A stretch of 64,000 bases of DNA from Populus alba (Eukaryota > Streptophyta > Magnoliopsida > Malpighiales > Salicaceae), in the NCBI RefSeq assembly GCF_005239225.2, contig NC_133302.1, positions 12,743,991 through 12,807,990 on the forward strand, given 5' to 3'. Positions 12,972-25,240 of this stretch are shown here, piece after piece. The notes under the pieces were generated by a model. The model was given only the letters and a program-made list of their open reading frames with translations, was not told where the DNA came from and did not search any database. Both the position numbers and the translations under genes were made by a program. How positions within the stretch are numbered: position 1 is the first letter of the stretch; each line of letters begins with the position of its first letter.

Positions 12972-13640
12972 CAGTGAGCAACGCTATAGAGTTGTGATGT
13001 TGATAAAGACTGCTGATGAACAAATGTTATGTGGTTGCAAAACCTTTTATAGAGCTCTCAGCTATATGAACTATGAAGACGGGGGATCCTGAGAGATGCC
13101 AAAAACTTCGATGAGGAGCAAATACGAGCAAATATCACATGGTTGTGTACCTGTAGCAACATACTGGTGTATTTAGAGCTCCTACAGCTTAAAAAGTTGA
13201 AACTGTGATCAAGGATTTGTTCATCAGAGTACACCTTATAGCCTAGGTATGCCACATGATGATCTGTATTCTGTACCTTACAATCCTGGGACGAAGCAAG
13301 GCATTTGTGCTTCCCTCAATAACATTTTATACGTCGAGGACAGAGGATATCTTTTCACCCATGGCGGTGCTCTTAGCTCTCATGGCAAGGATGCGGGTCT
13401 TCAGCTGCATGAGACAAAAAAAAAAAAAAAAATTCACAAGGCAACATTCATCTATGTATTGAATGTACCAACGGAAAATTATCAATTCTGGGAGAAATGG
13501 GAATGTGTAGAACTGTAAAGTTAGTATTATTTATCAATGAGAAATAGTCTCTTTTACTGTGAAGGGACAGACAGGTATCAGTTATTTTGTCTGTAGATGC
13601 TGATAATGTCCTTTCATCAAGGAACATAGGAAGGACCATT
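12972..13640 (+). other. PPR gene 3' flank, probable 3' UTR
   Basis: This is the non-repetitive stretch after the TGA. It has no coherent protein. An A-run at about 13416-13431 interrupts it. The polyadenylation site could not be fixed. Confidence 0.4.
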
Positions 13641-14015
13641 GATGATTCATCATATTTTTTGTTTCTTGTATTTTGCTATTACTGACTGACTGACTGTTCC
13701 TCCCTTCAATGTGGCTTTATTTGCAAATCTTTCAACACGAATTTTTATTTTTAAAAAATAAAATAAAAAAGGAAGAAGAAATCTTAAACAAATAAATTAT
13801 TTGTTGCCGTTTACAACTTTTTTCTTATAATTCATAAGAAGGAAGAAAACCCCAAGTAACATCATAAGCCAGCCCACATGTTATTCGTTCTCGCATGGGT
13901 CCGTGGCAAACTGTCCTGGCGCCCTCAACTTTATTAACAAAAGAAATTAACTCTTTCTGTTCTTTTTGATATGTCTATGGGAATTGGGGGAGTCCCAGTC
14001 CCAAATATATTCTCT
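13641..14015. other. Intergenic, nothing recognised
   Basis: AT-rich sequence between the PPR 3' flank and the repeat at 14016. No gene, repeat terminus or motif was identified. Confidence 0.4.
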
Positions 14016-16020
14016 TGTTGATAATCTAGAAGCAGTGATAATAATAGAGTTATTTAAAATATACTTAGAAAATTCTACTTGATTATATAAAATTTATAAT
14101 TTTTTTTATATAGATCAAGTATCTAATAAAAAAAATCTTTTAGATCCTCTTACTAAACTACTATTCTAGTAAAATGAATTACTGTTAAGTAAAGCGATAT
14201 GATTTTGATAAATGAATAATTGTATTTAATGCAAGTGTGAGATTATTAATGTTAATACCGCATAGTTAATTAATTTGTTACACATGACATTTACTTTATT
14301 TATATAAATTTATTAATAAAAAATATTTATCTTTAATATTCATCATTTTTTTTTATAAATGAATCTAATGTTAGTTTAATATGCTCTATAGCTAATTAGT
14401 TGATTACATGTGACATTATTATATTTATGTAAATATATATTTATTATTAATAAAAGTTTAATTTATCTTTAATATTCATATAACATTAGATTAATGAATC
14501 TAATATTTGATTTATGAATCTAGAGTAAAGACAATGTCTATAGAATAAAAAATATTTTGCAAAAAAAATTATAAAGTTGTTATAATTCTGAGATTCATAT
14601 TATATCAAAATATTGTTTCTAAATTGTTCCTAGTTGATGGTATCTTAAATATTAGATATTTATTAGAGTCGTGAAGATTAATACATATATGTTTTTTTAT
14701 TATTATTATTTATGAAAGGAAGCAGATGTTCTCATATGCTAAAATATAAAAGATACCTAAAATTAATACATAGGTGAAAATCATAAGACAAGTATACTGA
14801 ACTGATCAACATGAAAATTCTATATGACCAAATGGTTGTGTAAGTGATCCTTATACTTGAGATCACTAAGTTATCTTATATAGATAATGTTATATTTTGA
14901 TCATATTACATGTTATCTTAATTGAAGTAACGAAGAGGCAGACATTGAGTGTAACATAAACTATATGAAGGTATTTAAGTGATCAAGAGAAGATTCATCA
15001 TCCTAAATGAATTAGAAAAAAATATTATATTTATTCTCAAATAGTATTGATTAAGAAATCCTTGATCATGGTTGAATGAAATTTAAAAAGAGTTTCAAAT
15101 CTTATTCAAATGATCAATGATTATTGTGTTTAGAACAAACATTATTTAACATGGCAGATATACTCTATGCTTTATTGTTAAATTAAATATTATTGATGAA
15201 ATGATATTAATTACACTGAGAAACCGATCACTAAAAACTTAAGTTAAACCACTAATGACTTTTCTAATATTTGAGGGATTATGATACATTATTATATGAT
15301 GTACCTGATCTTCAAATATAAATTAATTAATTATTGAATTGATAATAAATTAAATTGTTTAATTTATTAATTATAAATATAACTTATATTTGGGTCACAT
15401 ATTGGAAACCTAATGGGTCACACAAATTAAGAGCCATTAGTCAAAAATTAAACTGAGATGATTTAATTTTAGAAATTAAGGACTAGAATATAATTAATAC
15501 AAAGATTATATTTCTAGACCTAGAAAAATCAAGTAAGGACTTGATTAAGTTAATTTCTAAAATTATCTTGAATTAATATATGGATATTATTCAAGGGGAT
15601 AATTGATATTTTACTAATTTATAGGGCTTTTCAGATTTTCTTATAAATAGTAAATCATACCCCTTATTTTTTGGATGGTTGTCTATTAAACAGAAAAACT
15701 ACGTAAGTCATATAATAAAGAGATAGTATTCTAGGCATATAAATCATTTTCTTCTAAATAGAGCTTTAGGAGATTTCTCACCGGTGGTTCGTGTGGATTA
15801 TCGTTGGAGGCCGAACAATTAAATGACTAGTGATTTGCGACAACCTAACCTTTAAAGAATTATTCAAAACCAAAAAGATCAGATCTTTAGGTAATAAATA
15901 CCTAAACAACTTAGATTTGTTTAACAAGATCCTAGGGAGTTTCGAGTAATTCGTTTTATTATTTCCACTACTTGTATGATATTCATGAATCTAACATCTA
16001 ATATTTGATTAATCAAGTTT
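14016..16020 (-). repeat. Long-inverted-repeat element, copy A (inverted)
   Basis: This is the reverse-orientation homologue of 55653-57590. For example, 14361-14520 matches the complement of 57180-57330, 15180-15430 matches the complement of 56210-56560, and 15800-16000 matches the complement of the 5' end. The end towards 16000 carries TATTTCCACTACTTG, then ATATTCATGAATCTAACA. A TATA box (cttataaatag) lies at about 15641. Its left inverted repeat is degraded, and about 130 bp is duplicated near 14230-14500. No protein is encoded. Confidence 0.6.
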
Positions 16021-16617
16021 GAATTGATTGTAGATATGTTTTAGAAATTGAGAACTCTAATGTAATTTATACAGGGAATAACAATTCTAGACCTACAAAA
16101 TTCAAGTAGGGACTTGATTCAATAAATTTCTAAAATTATCCTGAAATAATATATGTAATATTATTCAAGGAAAAAATTAATATTTCACAATTTGTAGGTG
16201 ATATTATTCAGGAGGTAAATTGATATGTCATAATTTATAGGGTTTTCATGTTTTCCTATAAATAGAATGATATGCCTCTTATTTTATTTTTTTATAGTAT
16301 ATAATATAAAAACTACATAAGTTCCAGAACACCTGTAAAACACAAGAGAAAAGAGCTAGCACTCAAAGGCTTATCAATTTCTCTCTTGTAAAAGGGTTTA
16401 AGATATTTCTCACTAATGGTTCGTGTGGATTACCATTAGAAATTTGACACTTGAATAATTTCAATAACCCGACTTTGAAGCAATTATTCAAAGCCATAAA
16501 AAAATTTAATCTTCAGGTAATCTTCTTATAAACCTTGAACAACTCTAGATTTGTCTAACGAGATCTTGGAACTCCATAAAAAACTTTAAATTTATCATTT
16601 TCACTGCGTATGCCCTA
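16021..16617 (-). repeat. Tandem second copy of the end of element A
   Basis: This is a diverged repeat of 15440-15990: aattctagacctacaaaattc matches the earlier atttctagacctagaaaaatc, and the TATA-like cctataaatagaatg and the GGTTCGTGTGGATTA motif recur. It stops at 16617, where the CACTA terminus begins. Confidence 0.6.
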
Positions 16618-17095
16618 CACCATTAAATGATTTTACCGACGGATTCATTCCGTTGGTGTGAGGCACGCAAACCGTCGATAACATTTTTATCGACGACCTA
16701 ATTGACATAATCCGTCCATCGAATTATTGATCATCGATAATTTCTCATTCCATCGCTAATTCTGTCGGTGATTAAAAAATACCAAACACCGATGGTATTA
16801 CAGACAACAAAGCGCACCAAAAAAAAAATTCTCGCGTGAACTTTACCTACAAAATCATTCCGTCTGTATTTTCAGCGGTAATCACCTACGGATTTTCTAT
16901 CGATGGTTGTGGCATGAACGGTAAATATTTCAGAACTCTCTGTCTAATACTGACGAATATATTCCATCGGTAATAGTAATTGCAAACACCGATATAATAT
17001 ATTCGTTGGTCATTGTGGCATGGGTGGTAATTTTTCTGCAACTCCCTGTAAGATACCGACGACCAAGTTCCGTTCCGTTCTGTTGGCTTTTATTT
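16618..17095. repeat. CACTA subterminal repeat array
   Basis: Repeated units combine GACGG or CCGTCGGT-type words with gtggcat, then taattttt, then gcaactc, then taagataccgacga, at roughly 100-bp spacing. Such arrays near CACTA ends bind the element's TnpA-like protein; that role is known for the family and inferred here. Confidence 0.65.
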
Positions 17096-17303
17096 AAAAT
17101 ATTTTTAAAAAATATTTATTAATAGTAAAAAAAACTTAATAACCAAATAAAATTGTATTAAACCTTAAAAATATAAAAATAATGTTAAATAATATTCATC
17201 CAAATATTCATTAAAAATTTAATGTTTTAAAAAAAACAAAATTAAACTAAAATAACAACGAAGCTGGAGGAGGAAAAGGCTAGTTGTTCTAGAAATCGTA
17301 CGG

Positions 17304-18152
17304 CTAAAAAAAGGCTGCACATGTATCATCATCCATCCTTGATCTAATCTCCATGACCATTTGATGGAGTTGATCATAATCCATCGAGAATCGTTCATAT
17401 TGTTGTTTTAAGGCCATGAACTCCTTAGACTTGATGCTCAATACTGATGGAGAGCTCGCAACAATTGAGACACTACGGGCCGACCGCAAGTTTTTGACCG
17501 TAGTGTTGGAGAGCCCGTAAACCTGATTTTTATCGGGTCCACCAGACAATCCTACTTCCATCCATAAATCCGGATTAAAATTCAGATGGGTGGATGGATT
17601 GTCCCCATATCTCTCCCTCAACTGGCTATTATAGGTCTCATGATTATTTTGTTTAAATCATCATATTCAATTCAAGAAAATAATAACTTACAAAATAAAA
17701 TGATTGAACGAACATACCACGAAGTGCTGAGTATAGTTGTCCACGAACTGCTACACCCCTTTTTGGCGGTCTTGACTCCGCACGTGCGTCTCTATAAACA
17801 ACTCCATTGGACTCGACTCATGTCCAAAAGACGTAGCCTGTAAGGAAGAAAAGGTTGCAAGTTAAAAATATTTATAAGCAAAAAAAAATTAATTAATGAT
17901 ATATTTCATTTAAATTAATTTTAGCATCCGCTTTGCATGTGTGCTAAACGGGACAGAGCCGCCGGTGTGCGTAGTCACCGAACCATGAATTTTTCGGTTC
18001 CGATTGTCGATGCTAGCCTGTGAGCGCTGTGAGAACTGCTCAAACGTCACATGCTCAATATATGTCGTCCTTATATCTCTCAAGATGAATGGTGATTTGA
18101 ATTCCAGCCAAACCGACACCTCATTCCATCCTTCAAGATCATTATCCCTCAC
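17304..18152 (-). pseudogene. CACTA TnpA-like gene (Transposase_24 family), broken
   Basis: The segment 18152-17910 encodes WNEVSVWLEFKSPFI, then FEQFSQRSQASIDNRNRKIH and then THTGGSVPFSTHAKRM. This is the core of the plant Ptta/En/Spm transposase family, in which S-RN--G, HTGGS and H--RM are typical. The segment 17621-17304 gives the C-terminal part, with NQVYGLSNTTVKNLRSAR and a coiled-coil-like tail that ends in a stop. The two segments are separated by stops or an intron near 17630-17900. Upstream sequence to about 18950 has further decayed pieces of the same gene. These proteins bind the subterminal repeats and assist the TNP2 transposase. Confidence 0.7.
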
Positions 18153-18239
18153 ATATCTTTTTGCTTTTTTTGGGTGTCATACCAAAAACTGCGCAACCTA
18201 CTTCCATGGTAACGAATTAGAATTTAGAACATAAAATTA

Positions 18240-20214
18240 TAAATAAAAAATAAATATTATTTTCGATGTTACCTAGTTGACACGTGGTTCTCCCATATTA
18301 TTGTCCATATATCTCCTCACAACATTGTTGTCCGTGCTATCCCATTCAAATTTATTCTGTGTATATAAATAATTTATTTAAAATAAAAATAGTGCAAGAT
18401 ATAAAATTATAAAAATAATTTATTAAAAATAAACTAGAAATTTAAAGTTAACACGTACCTAAAATTGCCAAAACCATACAGCGATATTAGGTCTCCACTC
18501 AGGATGTCTGGAAACTTGACTCTATTGAAACAATGGAATCTCCATCGACGATTTAAACGCTGATATTATTGTCCTCATAGCCTCAATGTTTGTGTACCTG
18601 AAATAAATAAAATTAACAAAATATTAATTACTTGTTCATAAATTATGTTATAAGTATATATATAAAAAACTAAAACCTAAACAAACTTACATTGAGAGAT
18701 CATCCTTCCATCGTACCTGGTGCTTGCGGGTGAATTGACTCCATTGTGAAGGCACAATGCCTCTGTGCTGTGAAACCACACTAGAAGAGGCAACATCACA
18801 AGTTGGCGCATATGCCTCGAAGTGATCAGCACCTAAGAAAGGTCCTCCTCGTTGCTAGAAGAACTAGATGCAACCGTCTGCCGACGACATGCTATAGATT
18901 TCATTCTACGCATCTACATAAATTTATACGAATAATTACATAATTAACTTTGATTATTTTAAAAAAATTCACCAGCACCTCTTCTATACTAGAGACTACC
19001 TATAATTTTCAAACATGTAAATCTTTACAATAACCACAACCCAATTGACTCCATTAAAATATCTTATATGCAACCTAACATCTATACAAATTCAACATCT
19101 ATATACTTTCAACTAACATCTATAGAAATGCATAAATGACAATTAAAATTAATGGAAATAATAAAAAACATAACAATCAATAATAGAATAAAATTGAGAT
19201 AAAACAATGAAATTTAATTCTTCATTTCCAATTACCATTTCAATGGAAAATTCAACAATAACAATTAAAAGAGACTAAATTATCAAATAATTATTACAAT
19301 ATAAATAATTAAATAATTAAATTTTCATTCAATGATTTAAAAAAATTCAACAACACCTTCCCTATATTAGAGAGTACCCACAGTTTTCATATCTACAAAT
19401 ATTGATAATTACACAAACATTGCAAAATCAACTCTATACAACCTAACATCTATAGAAATTCAACATCTATATATTTTCAACTAACATCAATACAAATTCA
19501 TAAATAACAATTAAAATAAATCAAAATAATAAAAAAAACATAACAAACAATAATATCATAAAATTAAGATAAACTAATTAAATTTAATTCTATATTTCAA
19601 TTAATATTTTAAAGGTAAATTAAACAATAACAATTCAAATTTAACAAAATTTTCAAGGTATTATGGCAATACAAACAATAAAATAAATTTAACAAATAAA
19701 AAGAAAAACCTAAAGAACACTACACAAAACAAACAATACATAAAATAAAGAACACTACATAAATTCAAAATAAATTTAGGAATGAAAAATATTTACCTTA
19801 ACAGTGTGTTGATTTCAAGATTTTATCTACAAATAATACACAAAACAAAGAACACCACAAAAATAATCATAATTAAAATAAAAAACTACCTTTTAATATG
19901 TTGAAAACTACCAACAAAACAATAAAAACTCTTGCAAAAACTATATACAAATGAAGAAGGGAAGGGAAGAGAAGATGAAATGAGGAGCGGAGAAAAAAGA
20001 ACCACGGAGGGGGGGGTTTATACTATAATTTTTCTGACGCAAAGTTAAAGAAATGAGAATACATACCATTTAATATGTTGAAAACTACCAACATAACAAT
20101 AAAAACTCTTGCAAAAATTGTATACAAATGGAGCGGAGAAGAGAAGATGAAATGAGGAGCGAAGAAAAAAATGAACCATGAAATTACCAACAGAACATAG
20201 AATAATATTTTTTG
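18240..20214. other. AT-rich interior of the CACTA element
   Basis: It includes weak remnants of the TnpA-like gene to about 18950. A long A/T-rich stretch follows with direct repeats: acatctat then acaaattcaacatctatata recurs near 19080 and 19450, and a segment around 19900-20010 recurs at 20070-20170. No intact frame was seen. Confidence 0.5.
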
Positions 20215-20745
20215 GGCGGTGACATTAAATTCCGTCGGTAATTTCCATCAATATTCAATTGATTTCAGACCAAAATTTTGAAAATCCCTCTAGATTTTTC
20301 GACGTCTGTTGACAAATCGATCAGTAAGTGTGTGTCAGAGCACATGTGCATTGGATTTGCCGCGTCCATCGGCAAATCAATCGGTGATTGTGCCGACAGA
20401 CCAGGCAGTCTGATAGTCGTGTGCTTTGGAATGTGCACCATCTACCGGTGACTACGTCGGTATATCCGTTAGTTATTATGGTAGGGGTTGTATTTTTTTC
20501 CAACTTTCAGTAAAATGCCGACGGGTAATATTCTGTCGGTATGGTCGTCGGTGATTGTGGCAAAATTCTGTAATTGTTTTGCAACTCTCAATAAAATACC
20601 GACGAGTACCATGCCATCGGTATAGCCATCGATGATTGTGGTAAAATTCTATAATTTTTTTGCAACTCTCGGTAAAATACTGACGGGTTCCAAGCTGTTT
20701 GTCTATCCGTCGGTAAAACTGTCAATCTTTTTGCAAGTTCTATTT
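20215..20745. repeat. Internal GACGG/CCGTCGGT array of the CACTA element
   Basis: There are three to four units of about 100 bp of the form gtggcaaaattctgtaat, then gcaactct, then aaaataccgacg. They resemble the array at 16618-17095 and run in the same orientation. The array lies between the two transposase genes and not at the element end. Confidence 0.65.
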
Positions 20746-20897
20746 GTATGCATGTCTGTCCTTGTGCACAAAAGCTTGAATTTCAAACTGACAGCTCACA
20801 CAACATAATAACAATATACGATATTATAAAATAAATATTTCATGTTTCAAAATATCATCCATAATATTATATTATATAAAAAGGCTTTATAACATAT

Positions 20898-23800
20898 TTA
20901 GTCAGAATTTTCATCATCATCCTTAATTGAATTCTTATCAACTTCATTGCACTCTTCAATATGGTTATCATATTCTTCATCAACATTATCTAGTCCACTA
21001 AAGCTCAAAACATCATTCAACTCCTCTGCATCAACATCAACAAGACTATTGTTGAAAATATGAAAATTCAAATTTTCTTCTAAGTCAATCAAAGGAGCAA
21101 ATCAAAATGGTTTTAACCAATTCACTAGCTTGAAAGACTTCATATATCACACTTGTGTCTTCGTTCTTATCCTAAACAACCTCGACACGACCCTTGGGTT
21201 TTGTTTTTAAAACGGATAACCAATCAACTCTTGATCGGTCCTTTCTAAAGGAAGGAGTGTATGTGTAATAAACTTGTTGGCATTGCTTTGCAAAAACAAA
21301 GACATCGTTTACATTGCATTGTCTAGTTTTTGATTTGATTTCAACGAGACCATAGTGAGGATCTACTATGATTCTTTTGTCAGTTGTGTCATATCAATAG
21401 CATTTGAATAAAAACACTCTATGCTGCTCGCTATAATATTACAGTTCGATACCTTTTCCAATCTACCGTAGTAGTCAACTTCAAACTCACTAGAAGTCGA
21501 TCCCTTAATATAAACATCGTTATTGTATATCTTTCTTCCATTCCTATATTCTTTAGTATGAAAGACATGTCCATTGAAAAAATACCCATTATAGCACTTG
21601 ACTTTTCTTTAAGGGCCTAGACTTAGTAAAGACAGTGAAATAGCAGCACTACCTCCCATTTGATCAACCTTATATATCAATTACAACAATAATCAATAAA
21701 TGGATATTATATAATATTGAAGTACACTTAATGACATTGCAAGAGATAATGAGTTTGTGATAGGATTTACATGTGTTCTAAACCACGTGGCAAATTGTTC
21801 ATCTTGTAATTGAAAGACCTGGGATTTAGTCAACTGTGAGTTATTGGACAGTAAGTATTGTCGATGTTGCCTGCAAGGTTATTCCAAATTATATGAGTTT
21901 ATGGTATCACAATATATAAATAGTACACTCTTGACAAAGTTTTAGTCGAACATCTACTTACTTAATAAAAGGTCCAAGCTCATCTCAGTTAAATAAGACA
22001 TAATTGTGTGCTTGTCTAAACTCTATTTCAGATAAATATCTTTCCCTCATGGCATTTTTACATGTGGGTCATTTAGGGTTGGAGAATATTGACACGTTCT
22101 CACTTAAAGGCACTTCATCACCATCATCATGTCGTGGAACACGATTGATCCTCGTTCTCAAATGAGGTTCAAAATAGTATGAGATAAATGTTGATATCTC
22201 CTCAACAATATAGGCCTCACATATTGACGCCTCAACATACGCCGTGTTCTTAACCTTTTTTTAAGATTGAACAAATATCTACATATATAGAATTAATAAA
22301 AAATTATCAATTAAAAAAATAAAAAAACATTTAAGTATGAATTACATAGCAACTATAATATCTAACCTCTCAAATAGATACATCCATCTGTACTGGACCG
22401 GTCCTCCAACTTTTATCTCAAACAGTAAATGTACGGGTAGATACTTTATTGAGTCAAAAAATAATGGAGGGAATATCACCTCAAGTCTGCATATTGTCTC
22501 ACTAATATTCGTTTCAAGCCTTTTAATGTGATCAATATTAACTTGCTGGAGCATATATATCTCTGAAGAAATGACTAATCTCCGTGAGTGCAACCTATAT
22601 CCCCTTTGGCAACAAATCATGAAAAGCTAATAAGATGAGTGTTTGCATAAACACATGGCAGTCATGACTCTTCATTCCATATAATCTGCATTCCTCCGTA
22701 TTAACCAACCTTGATATGTTCGAGGCATGTCAATCGAGAAAACATAAATTCTTAAGTCATTTGTAGACTAATAGTTGTGCATTTTTCTTTAAAACATAAC
22801 TTGCTCTTGGTTTTGCGACCCGTGACCCATCACAAACCAACTATATATTTTTATAGTTATAGAATAACGCTACATCCAATCTAGTCTTGATGTTGTTCTT
22901 TGTCTTCCCCTTCACATCCATGAAGGTGTTGAAAATATTCTCAAACACATTCTTTTCAATGTGCATGACGTCAAGGTTATGGCGGAGAAGACTGGTCTTT
23001 TAATAAGGAAGCTCCTAAAATATACTTCACTTCACCCAATTATGGGTCAAACCAAAACTATAAAACTTTTGCTTGCCTGATTGGAGACCAAACACAATGT
23101 CACTATACTCTAACACAAAATCATGCAATTCTTCACTAGAAAGATGCGGGGGTGCAACATCCATTTCAACTCTGCCAACAAAGAAATCCTTTCTATTCTT
23201 TCTGTACCTTTGATTCGGTGGTAAAAAACAACAATGATAGTAAAAAGAAGAAGCTTTACCCCCGTTTATTAAAGTGAATGCCTTGTTGTTCTTCATACAG
23301 TATGGATATACTAGTTTTCCATGCGTGCTCCAACCAGAAAACATTCCATAAGCTAGGAAATCATTGATCGTCCGCATCAAAGTCGCTCTCATAACAAAAC
23401 TTTGTTTCTTCGATATATCATAAGTTAAAGCTCTAGAGGACCACAACTGCATCAACTCATCAATCAACAGTCGAAGACAAACATCTATATTCCGCCCCAA
23501 GCTGCTCGGACCTGGTATGACCATAGATAAAAACATGAACTCTGGCCTCATACACATCTCTAGTGGCAAGTTATAAACTGTTAATATGACCAGCCAACAA
23601 GAATAAGGAGCAGCAAATGACCCGAATGGGTTAAATCCATCTATACACAACCCAAGATGCACATTTCTTGATTCAATTGAAAAATGAGGATGCACATTGT
23701 TAAAGTGTCTCCATGCTTCCCAGTCAGAAGGATGCATCATCACTCCATCAACCGCATGATGTGATTAGTGCCATGTCATATGCTCAGCAGTCCTTGGTGA

Positions 23801-24695
23801 CATGAATCACCTTTGCAGTCTAGGTGTGATTGGAAAGTATCTAAGTTTTTTATATGCCACGACAGTCTTTCCTTTGCCAATTCTGGGTTTGTAACGGAAA
23901 TGCTCACATGTCATTCACTCGGTAAGCTCAGCATTTTCAAGGTAGTATAACATGCAAAAGTTAGGGCACATATCAATTTTCTGGTATCTTAAACCGAAGG
24001 GTTTTATAATGGCTTAGCAACATAGAAGTTCTCTTTTAGCCTGTTTTTTTTAGTTAAAATGCTTCTTACCCATTCGATAATGTTGTCATAACCGGCCTCA
24101 CTCAACCCATAATCTAACTTGATGGTGAACACCTGTGTTACAGCCGATAATTTATTGTGGTTCGTATAGCCATCCCATAATGGTTCGTCAGAATCTTTCA
24201 ACATATCAAAAAACCTTGTTGCATCTACATTAGGTTCTTCATTTAAGATTAGACATTCACTGACATTACCTTCACTCATTCTCATTGCATCCATAATCAT
24301 ATTCCTGTAAGGATTGTTGTTGTCATTTTCAACTTCATGCATGTTGCTAGCACTAAAATTTGACCTAACCACCCTTTCTACCATGCTCTTATTGCACTAG
24401 AAATTGACCTAACCACCCTTTCTACCATACTCTTATTAGGAACAAATAGTTCTCCATGTGCATACCAACACATGTAATCCTCTATGGACCTTTTGGTTAG
24501 AAGATGTATCGTTTCAACATCTTGATGCATAAACTTTTTATTTTTACACTTCCTGCATGGACACTTAATACTGCCATCAGTAAAATTTCTTAGGATAGAT
24601 GTTGCAAAATTAATAAAACCTTGAACCTCATTACAATAATCCATCCTCTGCAATCCTTGGCGTGAGTCCCGATACATCCATGAACGATCATTCAT
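20898..24695 (-). pseudogene. CACTA TNP2-type transposase, broken
   Basis: Domains read on the minus strand from right to left. The transposase-associated domain is at 24695-24400 (MNDRSWMYRDSRQG, then CPCRKCKNKKF). An N-terminal transposase stretch is at 24384-24004 (EEPNVDATRFFDMLKDSDEP). The TNP2 catalytic region is at 23743-23027 and continues towards 22800 (NVHLGLCIDGFNPFGSFAAP). DUF4218 is at 22620-21800 (FPPLFFDSIKYLPVHLLFEI, then KVGGPVQYRWMYLFER). A DUF4216-like region is at about 21600-21100 (IVDPHYGLVEIKS). An acidic tail is at 21092-20898. Frameshifts and stops separate every block. A near-perfect direct duplication at about 24360-24440 adds a second MVERVVRS. This is the enzyme that cuts the element ends; this copy cannot be functional. 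Confidence 0.8.
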
Positions 24696-24700
24696 GACTT

Positions 24701-25240
24701 CTATCGAACTTCTATAAAATTATGATGACAACATGTATTAATTAACTATGTTACGTAAATAAACATAACAAAAATATTTGTTTGTCCCGATACTATCCAA
24801 CAAACTAAAAAAACACTTACGTTAAATATTCATTATCAATTATCAACTATCAACGCCCATACAAATTTATATATATATAAATTTATGAAAATCGCAACTT
24901 CGCAATAGAATTGATAAAAATTAAAACAGACCCGTTAAACAAGCTATTATTTATTTCATCACAACACATCTAATTTGGTGTAATTCAATCAAAGTTTCGA
25001 CACTTTACAAACAAATATATTTTGACAAAATCTAAAACAAACTATAACAACTACAAAATTATATATTCACACTACAAGTTTCTTTCACAAATAACAATCA
25101 AACAAGTACATACGTTAACAAAAAAAATAATTATGCTTATAATATAAATAATAATATTTTTAATTATAATAAAAAAAATATATTTATAATACAAATAATA
25201 ATATCATTGTGTATAGCTACGCTGCGAGATCCAAGGATAT
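24701..25240. other. AT-rich DNA, expected position of the lost CACTA 5' end
   Basis: No CACTA-like terminus or CCGTCGGT motif was found. It is AT-rich with TAATAATA runs that recur at 25640-26010. Confidence 0.4.

Larger units (their letters stand above)
16618..24700 (-). mobile_element. Degenerate CACTA (En/Spm) DNA transposon
   Basis: On the minus strand, in the order usual for plant CACTA elements, there is a TNP2-type transposase region (24695-20898) and then a TnpA/Transposase_24-type region (18152-17304). The terminus at 16618 reads CACCATTAAATGATTTTACC followed by GACGG, close to the CACTA start expected. Arrays of GACGG/CCGTCGGT motifs follow it. No matching right terminus was found up to 26400, so the 5' end is lost or beyond recognition. 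The genes contain many stops and the element should be immobile. It appears inserted in, or abutting, the repeat ending at 16617. Confidence 0.8.

Noticed and set aside
13249..13518. 89-codon frame downstream of the PPR stop
   Set aside because: It overlaps an alternative frame of similar length, crosses an A-run and matches no family. It is probably 3' UTR.
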